A stretch of DNA of 64,000 nt from Verrucomicrobiota bacterium (GTDB lineage Bacteria > Verrucomicrobiota > Verrucomicrobiia > Chthoniobacterales > SZAS-18), in contig JAFEGM010000003.1 in NCBI GenBank assembly GCA_018240025.1, positions 42,857-106,856 of the forward strand, written 5' to 3'. A model generated the notes under the pieces. That model was given only the letters and a program-made list of their open reading frames with translations, had not been told where the DNA came from and made no database searches. The position numbers were made by a program, and so were the translations under genes. Every line of letters starts with the position of its first letter. The first letter of the stretch is position 1. Shown here piece by piece: positions 25,589 through 33,009 of this stretch.

Positions 25589-26593
25589 TCAGGCGCGGCC
25601 TGGCTGCAGGCACTGCTCGATGCGCTGCAGGGCGTGCACGACGCCGACCGCAAAGCGGCCGTCCGAGCGCGGCGCGCGCTGCTCGCGAATGGCCCGGAGG
25701 AATTCCGCGTCCTGCGCCTTGAGCGGCTCGCCGGTCGGTACCTTGGGCAGGCGCACGTCGCCATCGAGCATGGAGAGCCGCAGGAATTCGCCGTAGTCGG
25801 AAACCTCCAGCTTGGTCTCGACGCTCTTCTCGAACACCGCGACCGGATTGGAGAGCGCGAGATCGTCCCAGGTGATCATGCGCCGGCTGCCGACCAGCGT
25901 GACCTGCCGCACCTTCTTCGGATCGAGCCAGCTGCATTGGATCGAAGCCAATACCCCGCCCGGGTATTTGAGGCTGATGTTGACCACGTCCTCCACGCCC
26001 GGCTGGATGAAGGCTGCGCCCATGGCCTGGACCTCGAGCGGCTCGGCGTCGAGCAGCCAGTTGAAGATGGCGATGTCGTGCGAGGCGAGGTCCCAGGCCG
26101 CGTTCACGTCGCTGCGCACCGGTCCGAGATTCGTGCGCACCGCGGTCAGCGAGCGGATCGCTCCGACCTCTCCAGCCTCGACCAGTTCCTTCACCTTCAG
26201 CAGGCCGGCATTGAAGAGAAAGATGTGACCGACCATCAGCGTCAGGCCGCGTGCCCGGGCCAGCTCGACCAGTTCGCGCCCTTCCTCGGCGGCAGTGCAG
26301 AGAGGTTTTTCGCAGAGGACGTGTTTGCCGGCCTCCAGCGCTTCGCGGACGATCGCGTAGTGCGATTTCGTCGGCGTGACGATGACGACCGCGGTCAAGG
26401 CCGGATCGGCCAAGAGCTCCCGGTGATCGCGGTAGCGGCGGACCTGCGGGAACATCTCGCCGACTTCGGCCAGGCGGCGTTCGCTCAGGTCGCTGATGGC
26501 CGCGACCTCGCAGTCGCGCAGCTGGGAGAAGACCCGGATGTGGTTGGGGCCCCAGTGCCCGCAGCCGATGACTCCAAGCGTAAGCGCGCTCAT
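25589..26593 (-). CDS. Gfo/Idh/MocA-family NAD(P)-dependent oxidoreductase
   Basis: A protein of 334 residues from the ATG at 26593. LGVIGCGHWGPNHIR is the Rossmann loop, VVIVTPTKSHYAI the second strand, and HVLCEKPLC the EKP motif with the catalytic Lys. NAAWDLASHDIAIFNWLL holds the active-site Asp/His region. It probably oxidises a sugar nucleotide at C3, creating the keto group used by the aminotransferase two genes downstream. It overlaps the SDR gene by 4 bp and is 9 bp from the acetyltransferase. It is not a close match to classical WbpB as I recall it (which starts differently), so the substrate is left open. Confidence 0.88.
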   Translation of the reverse strand: MSALTLGVIGCGHWGPNHIRVFSQLRDCEVAAISDLSERRLAEVGEMFPQVRRYRDHRELLADPALTAVVIVTPTKSHYAIVREALEAGKHVLCEKPLCTAAEEGRELVELARARGLTLMVGHIFLFNAGLLKVKELVEAGEVGAIRSLTAVRTNLGPVRSDVNAAWDLASHDIAIFNWLLDAEPLEVQAMGAAFIQPGVEDVVNISLKYPGGVLASIQCSWLDPKKVRQVTLVGSRRMITWDDLALSNPVAVFEKSVETKLEVSDYGEFLRLSMLDGDVRLPKVPTGEPLKAQDAEFLRAIREQRAPRSDGRFAVGVVHALQRIEQCLQPGRA

Positions 26594-27717
26594 GGCCGGC
26601 GATCCGCGGTGCGGACGATGCGGAGGTTCTTCAGCGTCTTCTCCGCCTCCGTGAAGTACTCCTGCGGACGCGGCATCGACAGGATCCACTCCGCGTACCG
26701 CCGCACGCCCTCCTCGACCGGCACGGTCGGGGCCCAGCCCAGTGCGCGCAGACGGGAGTTGTCGAGCACGAGGTGGCGGATGTCGATGGGGCGGTATTCG
26801 CCCGGCGTCTCCGGCTCGAGCTCACTGCCGTAGGCCCTTGCAAGGTACCGGGCGAACTCGATCACCGGTGTGCCGAGGCTGGTGCCGACGTTGAAGACTT
26901 CGTAGTCGGCGGCTGGATTCTCCAGCACCGCGAGGTTGGCCCGGGCCACATCGCCGACGAAGGTGAAGTCGCGCGTCTGGCGGCCGTCCTCGTAGATGAT
27001 CGGCCGCTTCCCGTTGAGCAGGCGGGTGGAGAAGATCGAGCAGATGCCCGAGTACGGATTGAAGATCGACTGGCGGGGTCCGTAGGTCAGGCCGTAGCGG
27101 AGAGCCACGGCGGGAATGCCCCACTCACGGCCGAGCCCGAGGGTGAGTCGCTCCTCGAAGTGCTTGGAGAGAGCGTAGATGTTGCCGACCTTGACCGGCA
27201 CCTCTTCGGAGATGGGGCGGCTCTGTCCGGGCCGGCCGCACTGCGGGCATTTCACCTCCCAGTCGCCCGCCTGCATCTGCGCCACCGCGCGCGAGCTGCC
27301 GAGGAAGAACCCGTGTTCGGCGCATTCGTAGCGGCCCTCGGAATAGACCGCCTGCGAGCTGGCCGTGACGACCTTGCGAATGTTCAGGCCGCGCGTGCGG
27401 ATGATCTCGAAGATGCGCGCCGTGCCGGTCATATTGACGTCGGCCATCTTGACCAACTCGGGCGCGAAGCCGCCGTAGACCGCCTGGTGGAAGATGATCT
27501 CGACGCCTGCGAGCGCCTTTTCCATGTCGTCCTGCGAGCGGACGTCGCCGTGGTGGAAATCGACGTCGGCGGTCGTCCAGACCGGGCGGCCTTCGAGGTG
27601 AATGCAGGGCTCGAGATTGTCGAGCACCCGCACCTCGTAGCCGCGTTGCAGGAGTTCGTCGACGATGTGGGATCCGATGAGGCCGGCGCCGCCGGTGACG
27701 AGTACTTTGGCTGACAT
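26590..27717 (-). CDS. Extended SDR sugar-nucleotide epimerase/dehydratase with a Cys-rich insertion
   Basis: A protein of 375 residues from the ATG at 27717. VTGGAGLIGSH (7-17) binds NAD. VTASSQAVY holds the active-site Ser and YALSK (181-185) the Tyr/Lys pair. RDFTFVGDVARANL and VFNVGTSLGTPV are the usual extended-SDR blocks. Between the Ser and Tyr motifs is an insert of about 40 residues with C132, H135, C157 and C160 (ECAEH ... CPQC), a possible zinc-binding knuckle. The substrate is an NDP-sugar, not identifiable. It overlaps the oxidoreductase gene by 4 bp. The frame further upstream to 28251 is a shadow of the acyltransferase gene. Confidence 0.88.
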   Translation of the reverse strand: MSAKVLVTGGAGLIGSHIVDELLQRGYEVRVLDNLEPCIHLEGRPVWTTADVDFHHGDVRSQDDMEKALAGVEIIFHQAVYGGFAPELVKMADVNMTGTARIFEIIRTRGLNIRKVVTASSQAVYSEGRYECAEHGFFLGSSRAVAQMQAGDWEVKCPQCGRPGQSRPISEEVPVKVGNIYALSKHFEERLTLGLGREWGIPAVALRYGLTYGPRQSIFNPYSGICSIFSTRLLNGKRPIIYEDGRQTRDFTFVGDVARANLAVLENPAADYEVFNVGTSLGTPVIEFARYLARAYGSELEPETPGEYRPIDIRHLVLDNSRLRALGWAPTVPVEEGVRRYAEWILSMPRPQEYFTEAEKTLKNLRIVRTADRRP

Positions 27718-27725
27718 GAGGAGAG

Positions 27726-28361
27726 CTAGGACTTGGGGGAGGTCGCTTCCGGCCGCTGGCCGCGCACGCGGGCCGGGACGCCGTAGGCGATGGAGTAGGG
27801 CGGGAGGTCGGCGGTGACGACCGCGCCCGCGCCGACGATGCAGCCATCGCCGATGTTCACGCCGCCGAGCACGGTCACATTCGTCCCCAGCCAGACGTCC
27901 TGGCCGATGACCACGGGCTGCGGAATATCGGGCTGCGAGCGGATGGGGACCCCGCGTGGCGAAACCGTATGGCTGGCCGAGATGATCCGTACGCCCGGCG
28001 CGAGCAGAGTTTGGGAGCCGATGGTGATCCCGCCGAGGCCATAGAGCACGCTGCCCGGGCCCAGATGCACGTCGGCCGCGACGCGGATCGCGCCACCCCG
28101 CGGATGGAGCAAGGTACCTGCACAGACCTCGGTGCGGTTCCCCAATTCGATCACGCCGCGTCGCGCGACCGTGCCTGTGAGAGCCACCTCTGCGCCGCGT
28201 TCGATGAGCACGCCCTGCCCGAGGCGAGCTCCGGTCAGGCGGGCGAACCAAGCCCGGACCGCGGCCAGCCAGCCGGAGGTCAGGCGCAGCCCGCGCTGCA
28301 CGTCCTGCGCGAAGCTCGTTTCCAGTCCTAAAGGCGATGGCTCCGTGACGTCTCGGCTCAT
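27726..28361 (-). CDS. Hexapeptide-repeat (left-handed beta-helix) acyltransferase
   Basis: A protein of 211 residues from the ATG at 28361, which overlaps the wzt stop as ATGA. Hexapeptide-like turns run from about residue 60 (VLIERGAEVALTGTVA) through VHLGPGSVLYGLGGITIG and QDVWLGTNVTVLGGVNIGDGCIVGAGAVV. SASHTVSPRGVPI is the maltose/galactoside O-acetyltransferase-like loop with the catalytic-type His. Probable O-acetylation of a sugar in the repeat unit. It is a different subfamily from the amino-sugar acetyltransferase three genes downstream. Confidence 0.85.
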   Translation of the reverse strand: MSRDVTEPSPLGLETSFAQDVQRGLRLTSGWLAAVRAWFARLTGARLGQGVLIERGAEVALTGTVARRGVIELGNRTEVCAGTLLHPRGGAIRVAADVHLGPGSVLYGLGGITIGSQTLLAPGVRIISASHTVSPRGVPIRSQPDIPQPVVIGQDVWLGTNVTVLGGVNIGDGCIVGAGAVVTADLPPYSIAYGVPARVRGQRPEATSPKS

Positions 28362-29581
28362 AGCTGCTCGATCGAGAGATCCCACGTCCCGGTCGCGCGC
28401 ATCGGGCCGGCGACCTCGGTGCTGACGCCGCCGGGGAGGGTGTGGGGAGAGATGAAATCGAAGCTGACCGCTTCGCGTGCGTGGTCGAGATTTTCCCGCC
28501 CCTCGCTCAACCAGACACTAGCCTGGTACGTGCCGGAATAGAGGGCCAAAGCAGGGATGCGCAGCCGCACGACGCCAGCGTGGGCGGCCGCCGGCTGGAA
28601 CTCCGGGCTCATGGTGGTGTCGAAGCCGAAGATGGGATTGCCCGACTGCGAGGAGACCACCACGCCCACGGCCACGGGGTGGAGGGGACGCGGCGAAGCA
28701 AAGCCCACCAGGATCTCGAAATCGCCCCGGGTCAGGCCTTCGGGATCGACGTCGATGCTCGTCAGGCGCGGCTTGGCTGGGTCGCGGGTCAGGGTGGCGC
28801 GACCGAGCTTGGCCGAACTTTGGTAGGCGCCGATGATCCGGTCGATGGGGCCGGTGAGCTGGAGTTGCCCGTTCTGCAGGAAGATCCCGGTGTTACAGAG
28901 CCGGGAGACTGCGCTCATGTTGTGGCTGACGAAGAGCACGGTCCGGCCGCTGTTGCTGGAGACTTCCTGCATCTTGCCGAGGCACTTCCGCTGAAACTCC
29001 GCGTCGCCCACCGCCAGGACTTCATCGACGACGAGAATCTCAGGATCGAGATGCGCCGCCACCGCGAAGGCGAGGCGGACGTACATCCCGCTCGAGTAGT
29101 GCTTCACGGCGGTGTCGACGAATCGCTCCACCTCGGCGAAGGCCACGATCTCGTCGAACCGGCGCGCCACTTCGGCGCGGGTCATTCCGAGGATGACGCC
29201 GTTGAGGAAGATGTTCTCGCGTCCCGAAAGTTCGGGGTGAAAGCCGGTGCCGACCTCCAGGAGACTCGCGACCCGACCGCGGATCGAAACGCGGCCGGCG
29301 GTGGGCTCCACGATGCGGCTGAGAATCTTGAGCAGCGTGCTTTTGCCGGCGCCGTTGCGCCCCACGATGCCGACGACCTGCCCGGGCTCGATGGAGAAAC
29401 TGACGTCGCGCAGGGCGTAGAACTCCTGCGCGGAGGTGGGCTGGGCGGAAGCGCGAAAGACCCCGCGCAGGCGGCGGGTGAGCGCGTCGCGGAGCGTGTC
29501 GTAGCGGGCGCTGGTGGCCTGGCGCCCGAGCTCGTAACGCTTGGCGAGACCTTCGACGCGAATGACGGGGTGCGACGGCAT
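28358..29581 (-). CDS. wzt: Polysaccharide ABC exporter ATP-binding protein with C-terminal glycan-binding domain (Wzt)
   Basis: A protein of 407 residues. Walker A GRNGAGKST (74-82), signature YSSGMYVRLAFAVA and Walker B ILVVDEVLAVGD, followed by LFVSHNMSAV. The domain after residue 250 is beta-rich (EILVGFASPRPLHPVAVGVVV, GNPIFGFDTT, YQASVWLSEG), matching the Wzt C-terminal domain. In O9a/O12-type systems that domain recognises the modified chain end before export. It pairs with the permease Wzm encoded 2.3 kb upstream in the same operon. The presence of this domain suggests that one of the methyltransferases here caps the chain. Confidence 0.92.
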   Translation of the reverse strand: MPSHPVIRVEGLAKRYELGRQATSARYDTLRDALTRRLRGVFRASAQPTSAQEFYALRDVSFSIEPGQVVGIVGRNGAGKSTLLKILSRIVEPTAGRVSIRGRVASLLEVGTGFHPELSGRENIFLNGVILGMTRAEVARRFDEIVAFAEVERFVDTAVKHYSSGMYVRLAFAVAAHLDPEILVVDEVLAVGDAEFQRKCLGKMQEVSSNSGRTVLFVSHNMSAVSRLCNTGIFLQNGQLQLTGPIDRIIGAYQSSAKLGRATLTRDPAKPRLTSIDVDPEGLTRGDFEILVGFASPRPLHPVAVGVVVSSQSGNPIFGFDTTMSPEFQPAAAHAGVVRLRIPALALYSGTYQASVWLSEGRENLDHAREAVSFDFISPHTLPGGVSTEVAGPMRATGTWDLSIEQL

Positions 29582-29599
29582 GCGGAACGTCAGCCCGGC

Positions 29600-30358
29600 T
29601 CAGGCCGGGAGCGGCTTGCGTGCGATGACCAGAAACTGCCGGCCGAAAATCTTCCAAAGGAACGGCAGGCGAAGATACCAGTGCACGAGGAAAATCGGCT
29701 TCTCCGCCTGACCGACCATCGTGTAGGGCAGAAAGCGGTCGCATTCCTTCTCGACGTCGTAGCCCTGCATCCGCAGCAACTCGCCCATGGAGCGCTCGGT
29801 GAGCGGAAGATAGTGATCCCAGAAATCCCAGTAGGCACCGGCGAGATGACGGACGTTGGGTCCGAGGCAGATGAGCCGTCCGCCCGGTTTGAGGCAGCGG
29901 CGGGCTTCACCCACCGTGTCGCGGAGCGCGTCCTTCGAGCGCAGATGCTCGAAGAAATTGCTGGTGAAGACGACGTCGAGCGAGGCCTCCTCGATTTCCC
30001 AGCGCTGGGAGCAGTCCTGCTGGCAGAAGCGGATGCCGGGCGCGAGGCGCTCGCGGGAGTCGGGGTTCAGGTCCATGGCCAGCTTCTGGCCGGCCTCGAT
30101 CTGATTGATGAATTCACCCCAGCCGCAGCCCAGGTCGAGCACGGTACCTTCGCGCGGCACCCAGCGCTGAAAGAACTCGCGCGTCAGGACACTCCAGACC
30201 CGGCGCCGATACTCGGCGGCTGCGGTGAAGCGCAGGGCGTACTCGCGCTGCAGCTCGGCGGAGAGCGCGTGGTTCGGATCGAGGTCGGCGGGGGTGCTCA
30301 AGAGACGAAAGGTGGCCGGCCGATCAGGCGGCTGTGCCGTTGGATTTGCGGTAGTCAC
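29600..30358 (-). CDS. Class I SAM-dependent methyltransferase (Methyltransf_11-like)
   Basis: A protein of 252 residues. Motif I is VLDLGCGWGEFIN (about 72-84), then AMDLNPD, then VVFTSNFFEHLRSK (motif IV region) and CLKPGGRLICLGPNVRHL. It ends in a hydrophobic, basic stretch (FLWKIFGRQFLVIARK). It overlaps the upstream GT2 gene by 35 bp and is 18 bp from wzt. A likely sugar or terminal phosphate/carboxyl methyltransferase. Its place next to wzt fits a chain-capping role of WbdD type, but this protein lacks the kinase part of WbdD. Confidence 0.85.
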   Translation of the reverse strand: MTTANPTAQPPDRPATFRLLSTPADLDPNHALSAELQREYALRFTAAAEYRRRVWSVLTREFFQRWVPREGTVLDLGCGWGEFINQIEAGQKLAMDLNPDSRERLAPGIRFCQQDCSQRWEIEEASLDVVFTSNFFEHLRSKDALRDTVGEARRCLKPGGRLICLGPNVRHLAGAYWDFWDHYLPLTERSMGELLRMQGYDVEKECDRFLPYTMVGQAEKPIFLVHWYLRLPFLWKIFGRQFLVIARKPLPA

Positions 30359-31091
30359 CGCGCGAGAAGTACTTCTCCAGCCAAAGGTAGAGGCAGATGA
30401 ACAGGTAGCGGCTGCCCATCTCCTTCATCTTGAGCTTGGCCACGCCGGTACGCCGGTTTTTCCAGGTGATCGGCATGGTGGTCCAGGTGTAGCCGCGGAC
30501 GATGGCCTTCAACGGGAGCTCGACGGTCAGGTTGAAATGGGGGGAGATGAGCGGACGGCAGCCGTCGATGACCGACTTCCGGTAGGCCTTGAAGGCGTTG
30601 GTCGTGTCGTTCAGCTTGATCCGGAACAGCATGCGAATGAACCAGTTCGCCAGACGGTTCACGCGCAGCTTGAGCCAGGGGTAGTCGATGACGCCGCCGC
30701 CCTTCATGAAGCGGCTGCCGAAGGCGCAGTCCCAACCGTCATTGAGCAGCTTCCAATAGCGCACGACGTCGCGGCAGTCGTCGCTCTCGTCGGCCATCAT
30801 GATCACGACGGCGTCCCCCTTCATGTGCTCGAGCCCGTAGACGATGGCGCGACCGAAACCGTGCGGACCCGGATTCTGCACTGGCGCGAGGGTGGGGATG
30901 CGCTCCCGCAGGCTTTGCAGAATCGCCCAGGTCTCGTCGGTGCTGCCGTCGTCGACCGGTACGATTTCATGAGGCACGCCCTGCAGGCGCAATTCCACCT
31001 CCAGGTGCTCGATCATGGAGGCGATGCAGCCCGCTTCATCCCGGGCGGGGATGACGATCGAGAGCAGCTGCAGCGGGGGAGCGTCGGGCAT
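30324..31091 (-). CDS. GT2 glycosyltransferase, polyprenyl-phosphate sugar synthase (DPM1-like)
   Basis: A protein of 255 residues from the ATG at 31091. LSIVIPARDEAGCIASMIEHL, EIVPVDDGSTDETW (nucleotide site), VIMMADESDD (metal motif, 98-105) and FGSRFMKGG (acceptor loop) match dolichyl/undecaprenyl-phosphate mannosyl- or glucosyltransferases. It is close to the length of DPM1-type synthases and lacks extra transmembrane segments. It would load a sugar on a lipid carrier for use outside the cytoplasm. The open frame to 31199 is not conserved. Confidence 0.88.
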   Translation of the reverse strand: MPDAPPLQLLSIVIPARDEAGCIASMIEHLEVELRLQGVPHEIVPVDDGSTDETWAILQSLRERIPTLAPVQNPGPHGFGRAIVYGLEHMKGDAVVIMMADESDDCRDVVRYWKLLNDGWDCAFGSRFMKGGGVIDYPWLKLRVNRLANWFIRMLFRIKLNDTTNAFKAYRKSVIDGCRPLISPHFNLTVELPLKAIVRGYTWTTMPITWKNRRTGVAKLKMKEMGSRYLFICLYLWLEKYFSRGDYRKSNGTAA

Positions 31092-31107
31092 CGCGGAGCT
31101 GGTGGCG

Positions 31108-31395
31108 CTAGGCTTCGAGGAAAGTGAACCAGGCCGGAGGGCGAAAAGGAGCCGGCGCTGGAGCGGCGCTGGGCGTCGCCCGCGGGCGGCGATCCTCAAA
31201 CTCGAGCTGTGCCTGAAATCGGGGATCGACCCCGAGGCCGGCCCGCCAGCGGCGGCGTTGGAACTGCAGGCCGAACTCCTCGGCCTCTTCGATCCAGCGG
31301 ATCTTGTCGGCCAGGGAGAGTCGTTCGCCCTCCCTCAGCGCGGTCAGAGCGGCATCTGCGAAGGTAGCTCCTTGCCAGGACGGTTCCGCATTCAT
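31108..31395 (-). CDS. Small protein of unknown function, possible partner of the nucleotidyltransferase
   Basis: A protein of 95 residues. Its N-terminal half is predicted helical and acidic (TALREGERLSLADKIRWIEEAEEF), the middle is basic (QRRRWRAG, EDRRPRATP), and the end is Pro/Ala-rich. It has no motif I know. The ATG at 31395 overlaps the TGA of the nucleotidyltransferase gene, so the two are translationally coupled. Nucleotidyltransferase plus small protein is a common toxin-antitoxin arrangement (MNT/HEPN and DUF6036-type pairs), but no HEPN motif (Rx4-6H) is visible here. Confidence 0.62.
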   Translation of the reverse strand: MNAEPSWQGATFADAALTALREGERLSLADKIRWIEEAEEFGLQFQRRRWRAGLGVDPRFQAQLEFEDRRPRATPSAAPAPAPFRPPAWFTFLEA

Positions 31396-31898
31396 GGCTT
31401 GTCCGCGGATTGAATCAGCTCGAGCTGCGCCAAATCTGCCAGATCCTGAGGCCGCCCGGCCGCGAGCTTCAGTTTTCGCAGCGTACCGTAAGAGACGATG
31501 GTCGCGCGCAAACCCGGCGCGATCTCTTCGCGCAGGGCCTCGACCAGCTCGACCCCGACGGGGAACGGCTCACGTACAAAGATGTCGATCGGCGTCTCGG
31601 GCCGCGCGTCACTCCACAGCTGTAGCACCACCATGTGCTTCTCCGTCGCCCAGCGCTCGCGAATCGTCGGATCGGCGAACGCGACCAGCGGCTCGGGCAC
31701 GCGCGGCCGGTATCCCAGTCCCGCCAGCGCTTGCATGGCAGCCAGGCAGTTGGCGGGTTCCAAGCCGATCACGAGGTCCAGATCCTTGGTGTGACGGAGG
31801 TAGCCGTGGGCATTCACCGCGACCCCACCGACAATCAGATACTGAACCGCAGCCAAGTTCAGCCGCTGCACGATTTCGAGCAGATGCGCCTGCTTCAT
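31392..31898 (-). CDS. Nucleotidyltransferase (MNT/DUF6036-like)
   Basis: A protein of 168 residues from the ATG at 31898. YLIVGGVAVNAHGYLRHTKDLDLVI gives the GG motif and the D-x-D metal pair of the polymerase-beta fold, and IDIFVRE supplies the third Asp. The C-terminal GRPQDLADLAQLELI is typical of DUF6036/AbiEii-like nucleotidyltransferases, some of which act as toxins or antitoxins by nucleotide transfer to tRNA or protein. It begins 10 bp after the wzm stop and has no evident role in sugar chemistry. All metal ligands look intact. Confidence 0.82.
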   Translation of the reverse strand: MKQAHLLEIVQRLNLAAVQYLIVGGVAVNAHGYLRHTKDLDLVIGLEPANCLAAMQALAGLGYRPRVPEPLVAFADPTIRERWATEKHMVVLQLWSDARPETPIDIFVREPFPVGVELVEALREEIAPGLRATIVSYGTLRKLKLAAGRPQDLADLAQLELIQSADKP

Positions 31899-31908
31899 CG
31901 CGAAAGCA

Positions 31909-32817
31909 TCAGACGAGGTCCGCAAAGCTCCGCTCGGTCCGGCGGAAATAGCGGATCCCGCCGAAGAGCAGGAGAACGGTGACGGTCAGGCCGAGCGTGA
32001 GCATGACCGGGTCGAGGGAGGAACTGCCTGCCAGCAGGCACCAGCGGAAGCCTTCGATGACCGAGACCATCGGATTCAGGCTGTAGAGGAGGAAGGCAGT
32101 ACGGCCAAACTTCTCGAGAATCAGATCGGAACGGAAGAAGACCGGCGAGAGGTAGAGCCCGAACTGGACGAGGAACGGCACCACGAAACGGAAGTCCCGA
32201 TATTTGACGGTCAGGGCGGTGAGCCACAGTCCGCTGCCGAGCGAAGCGGCGAAGGCCAGCAGCACAAAGGTGGGCACGGCCAGGAGGCGCCAGTCGGGCA
32301 GGAATTGATACCAAAGGTAGAGGATCACGAGCACCCCGGAGGCGATCAGGAAGTCCACCAGGGCGGTGATGACCGCGGCGGCGGGGACGATCACCCGGGG
32401 AAAGTACACCTTGGTGATGAGGTTGGCATTGCTCACCAGACTCTGCCCCGAAGTGCTGAGCGCACTGGCGAAGAACTGCCACGGCAGCATGCCCGCGAAG
32501 ATCAGGATGGGGTAGGGCACGTCGCCCGACGGCATTTTGGCCAGGCGGGAGAAGACGAGCGTCCCGATGATGGTGGTGGCCAGCGGCTGCAGGATGGCCC
32601 AGGCCACGCCGAGCGCGGTCTGCTTGTAGCGGACGAGGATGTCGCGCCAAGCCAGGAAATAGAAGAGCTCCCGGTAGCGCCAGAGGTCGCGCCAGTAGTT
32701 GGCTTCTGCGCGGCCGGCCTCGATGACCAGGTCGAACTCCGGCGCCGCCTCGTCGCCCGGCGCAGGAGCTGGGGGCAGGGCAACCGAACTGGACTGGCTG
32801 GACCCGGAGGCGGGCAT
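31909..32817 (-). CDS. wzm: Polysaccharide ABC exporter permease (Wzm)
   Basis: A protein of 302 residues. After a Ser/Pro-rich N-terminal tail come RDILVRYKQTALGVAWAILQPL, the conserved cytoplasmic coupling segment of ABC-2 polysaccharide permeases, and about six membrane segments. VRYKQTALG, YPILIFAGMLPWQFF and SLNPMVSVIEGFRWCLL are family hallmarks. It forms the export channel with Wzt for undecaprenyl-linked O-antigen or capsule across the inner membrane. It is the first gene of the minus-strand sugar operon; the 190 bp ahead of it should hold the promoter. Confidence 0.91.
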   Translation of the reverse strand: MPASGSSQSSSVALPPAPAPGDEAAPEFDLVIEAGRAEANYWRDLWRYRELFYFLAWRDILVRYKQTALGVAWAILQPLATTIIGTLVFSRLAKMPSGDVPYPILIFAGMLPWQFFASALSTSGQSLVSNANLITKVYFPRVIVPAAAVITALVDFLIASGVLVILYLWYQFLPDWRLLAVPTFVLLAFAASLGSGLWLTALTVKYRDFRFVVPFLVQFGLYLSPVFFRSDLILEKFGRTAFLLYSLNPMVSVIEGFRWCLLAGSSSLDPVMLTLGLTVTVLLLFGGIRYFRRTERSFADLV

Positions 32818-32913
32818 GCAGGGAACGAGGGATCGAGGCCGAGGTGTTGCAGGTACGCTGCCGCACTTGATGGCGTGGAGACGACATCAGGCCGGGCGCG
32901 AAGGCGCGCTGTT

Positions 32914-32942
32914 CCCATAGCTGGCGCGACGGGCTATCGCAA
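32914..32942 (-). promoter_or_regulatory. Possible sigma-70-like promoter for the polysaccharide operon
   Basis: On the minus strand TTGCGA (32942-32937) and TATGGG (32919-32914) are separated by 17 bp, about 100 bp before wzm. The match is four of six and three of six to consensus, so this is only a candidate. The 192-bp stretch 32818-33009 holds no gene. A 6-bp perfect hairpin (ggctat/atagcc, 32932-32947) overlaps it without a T-run. Confidence 0.25.
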
Positions 32943-33009
32943 TAGCCACGGCACGCAATCGCAGACCGGCCGGTGGGAACCCAGCCGCGCAGCGGCTCCA
33001 GGGTTGTGC

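Noticed and set aside
25589..26593. Calling the Gfo/Idh oxidoreductase WbpB outright
   Set aside because: The remembered WbpB N-terminus and active-site regions differ; only gene order supports it, so the substrate was left open.
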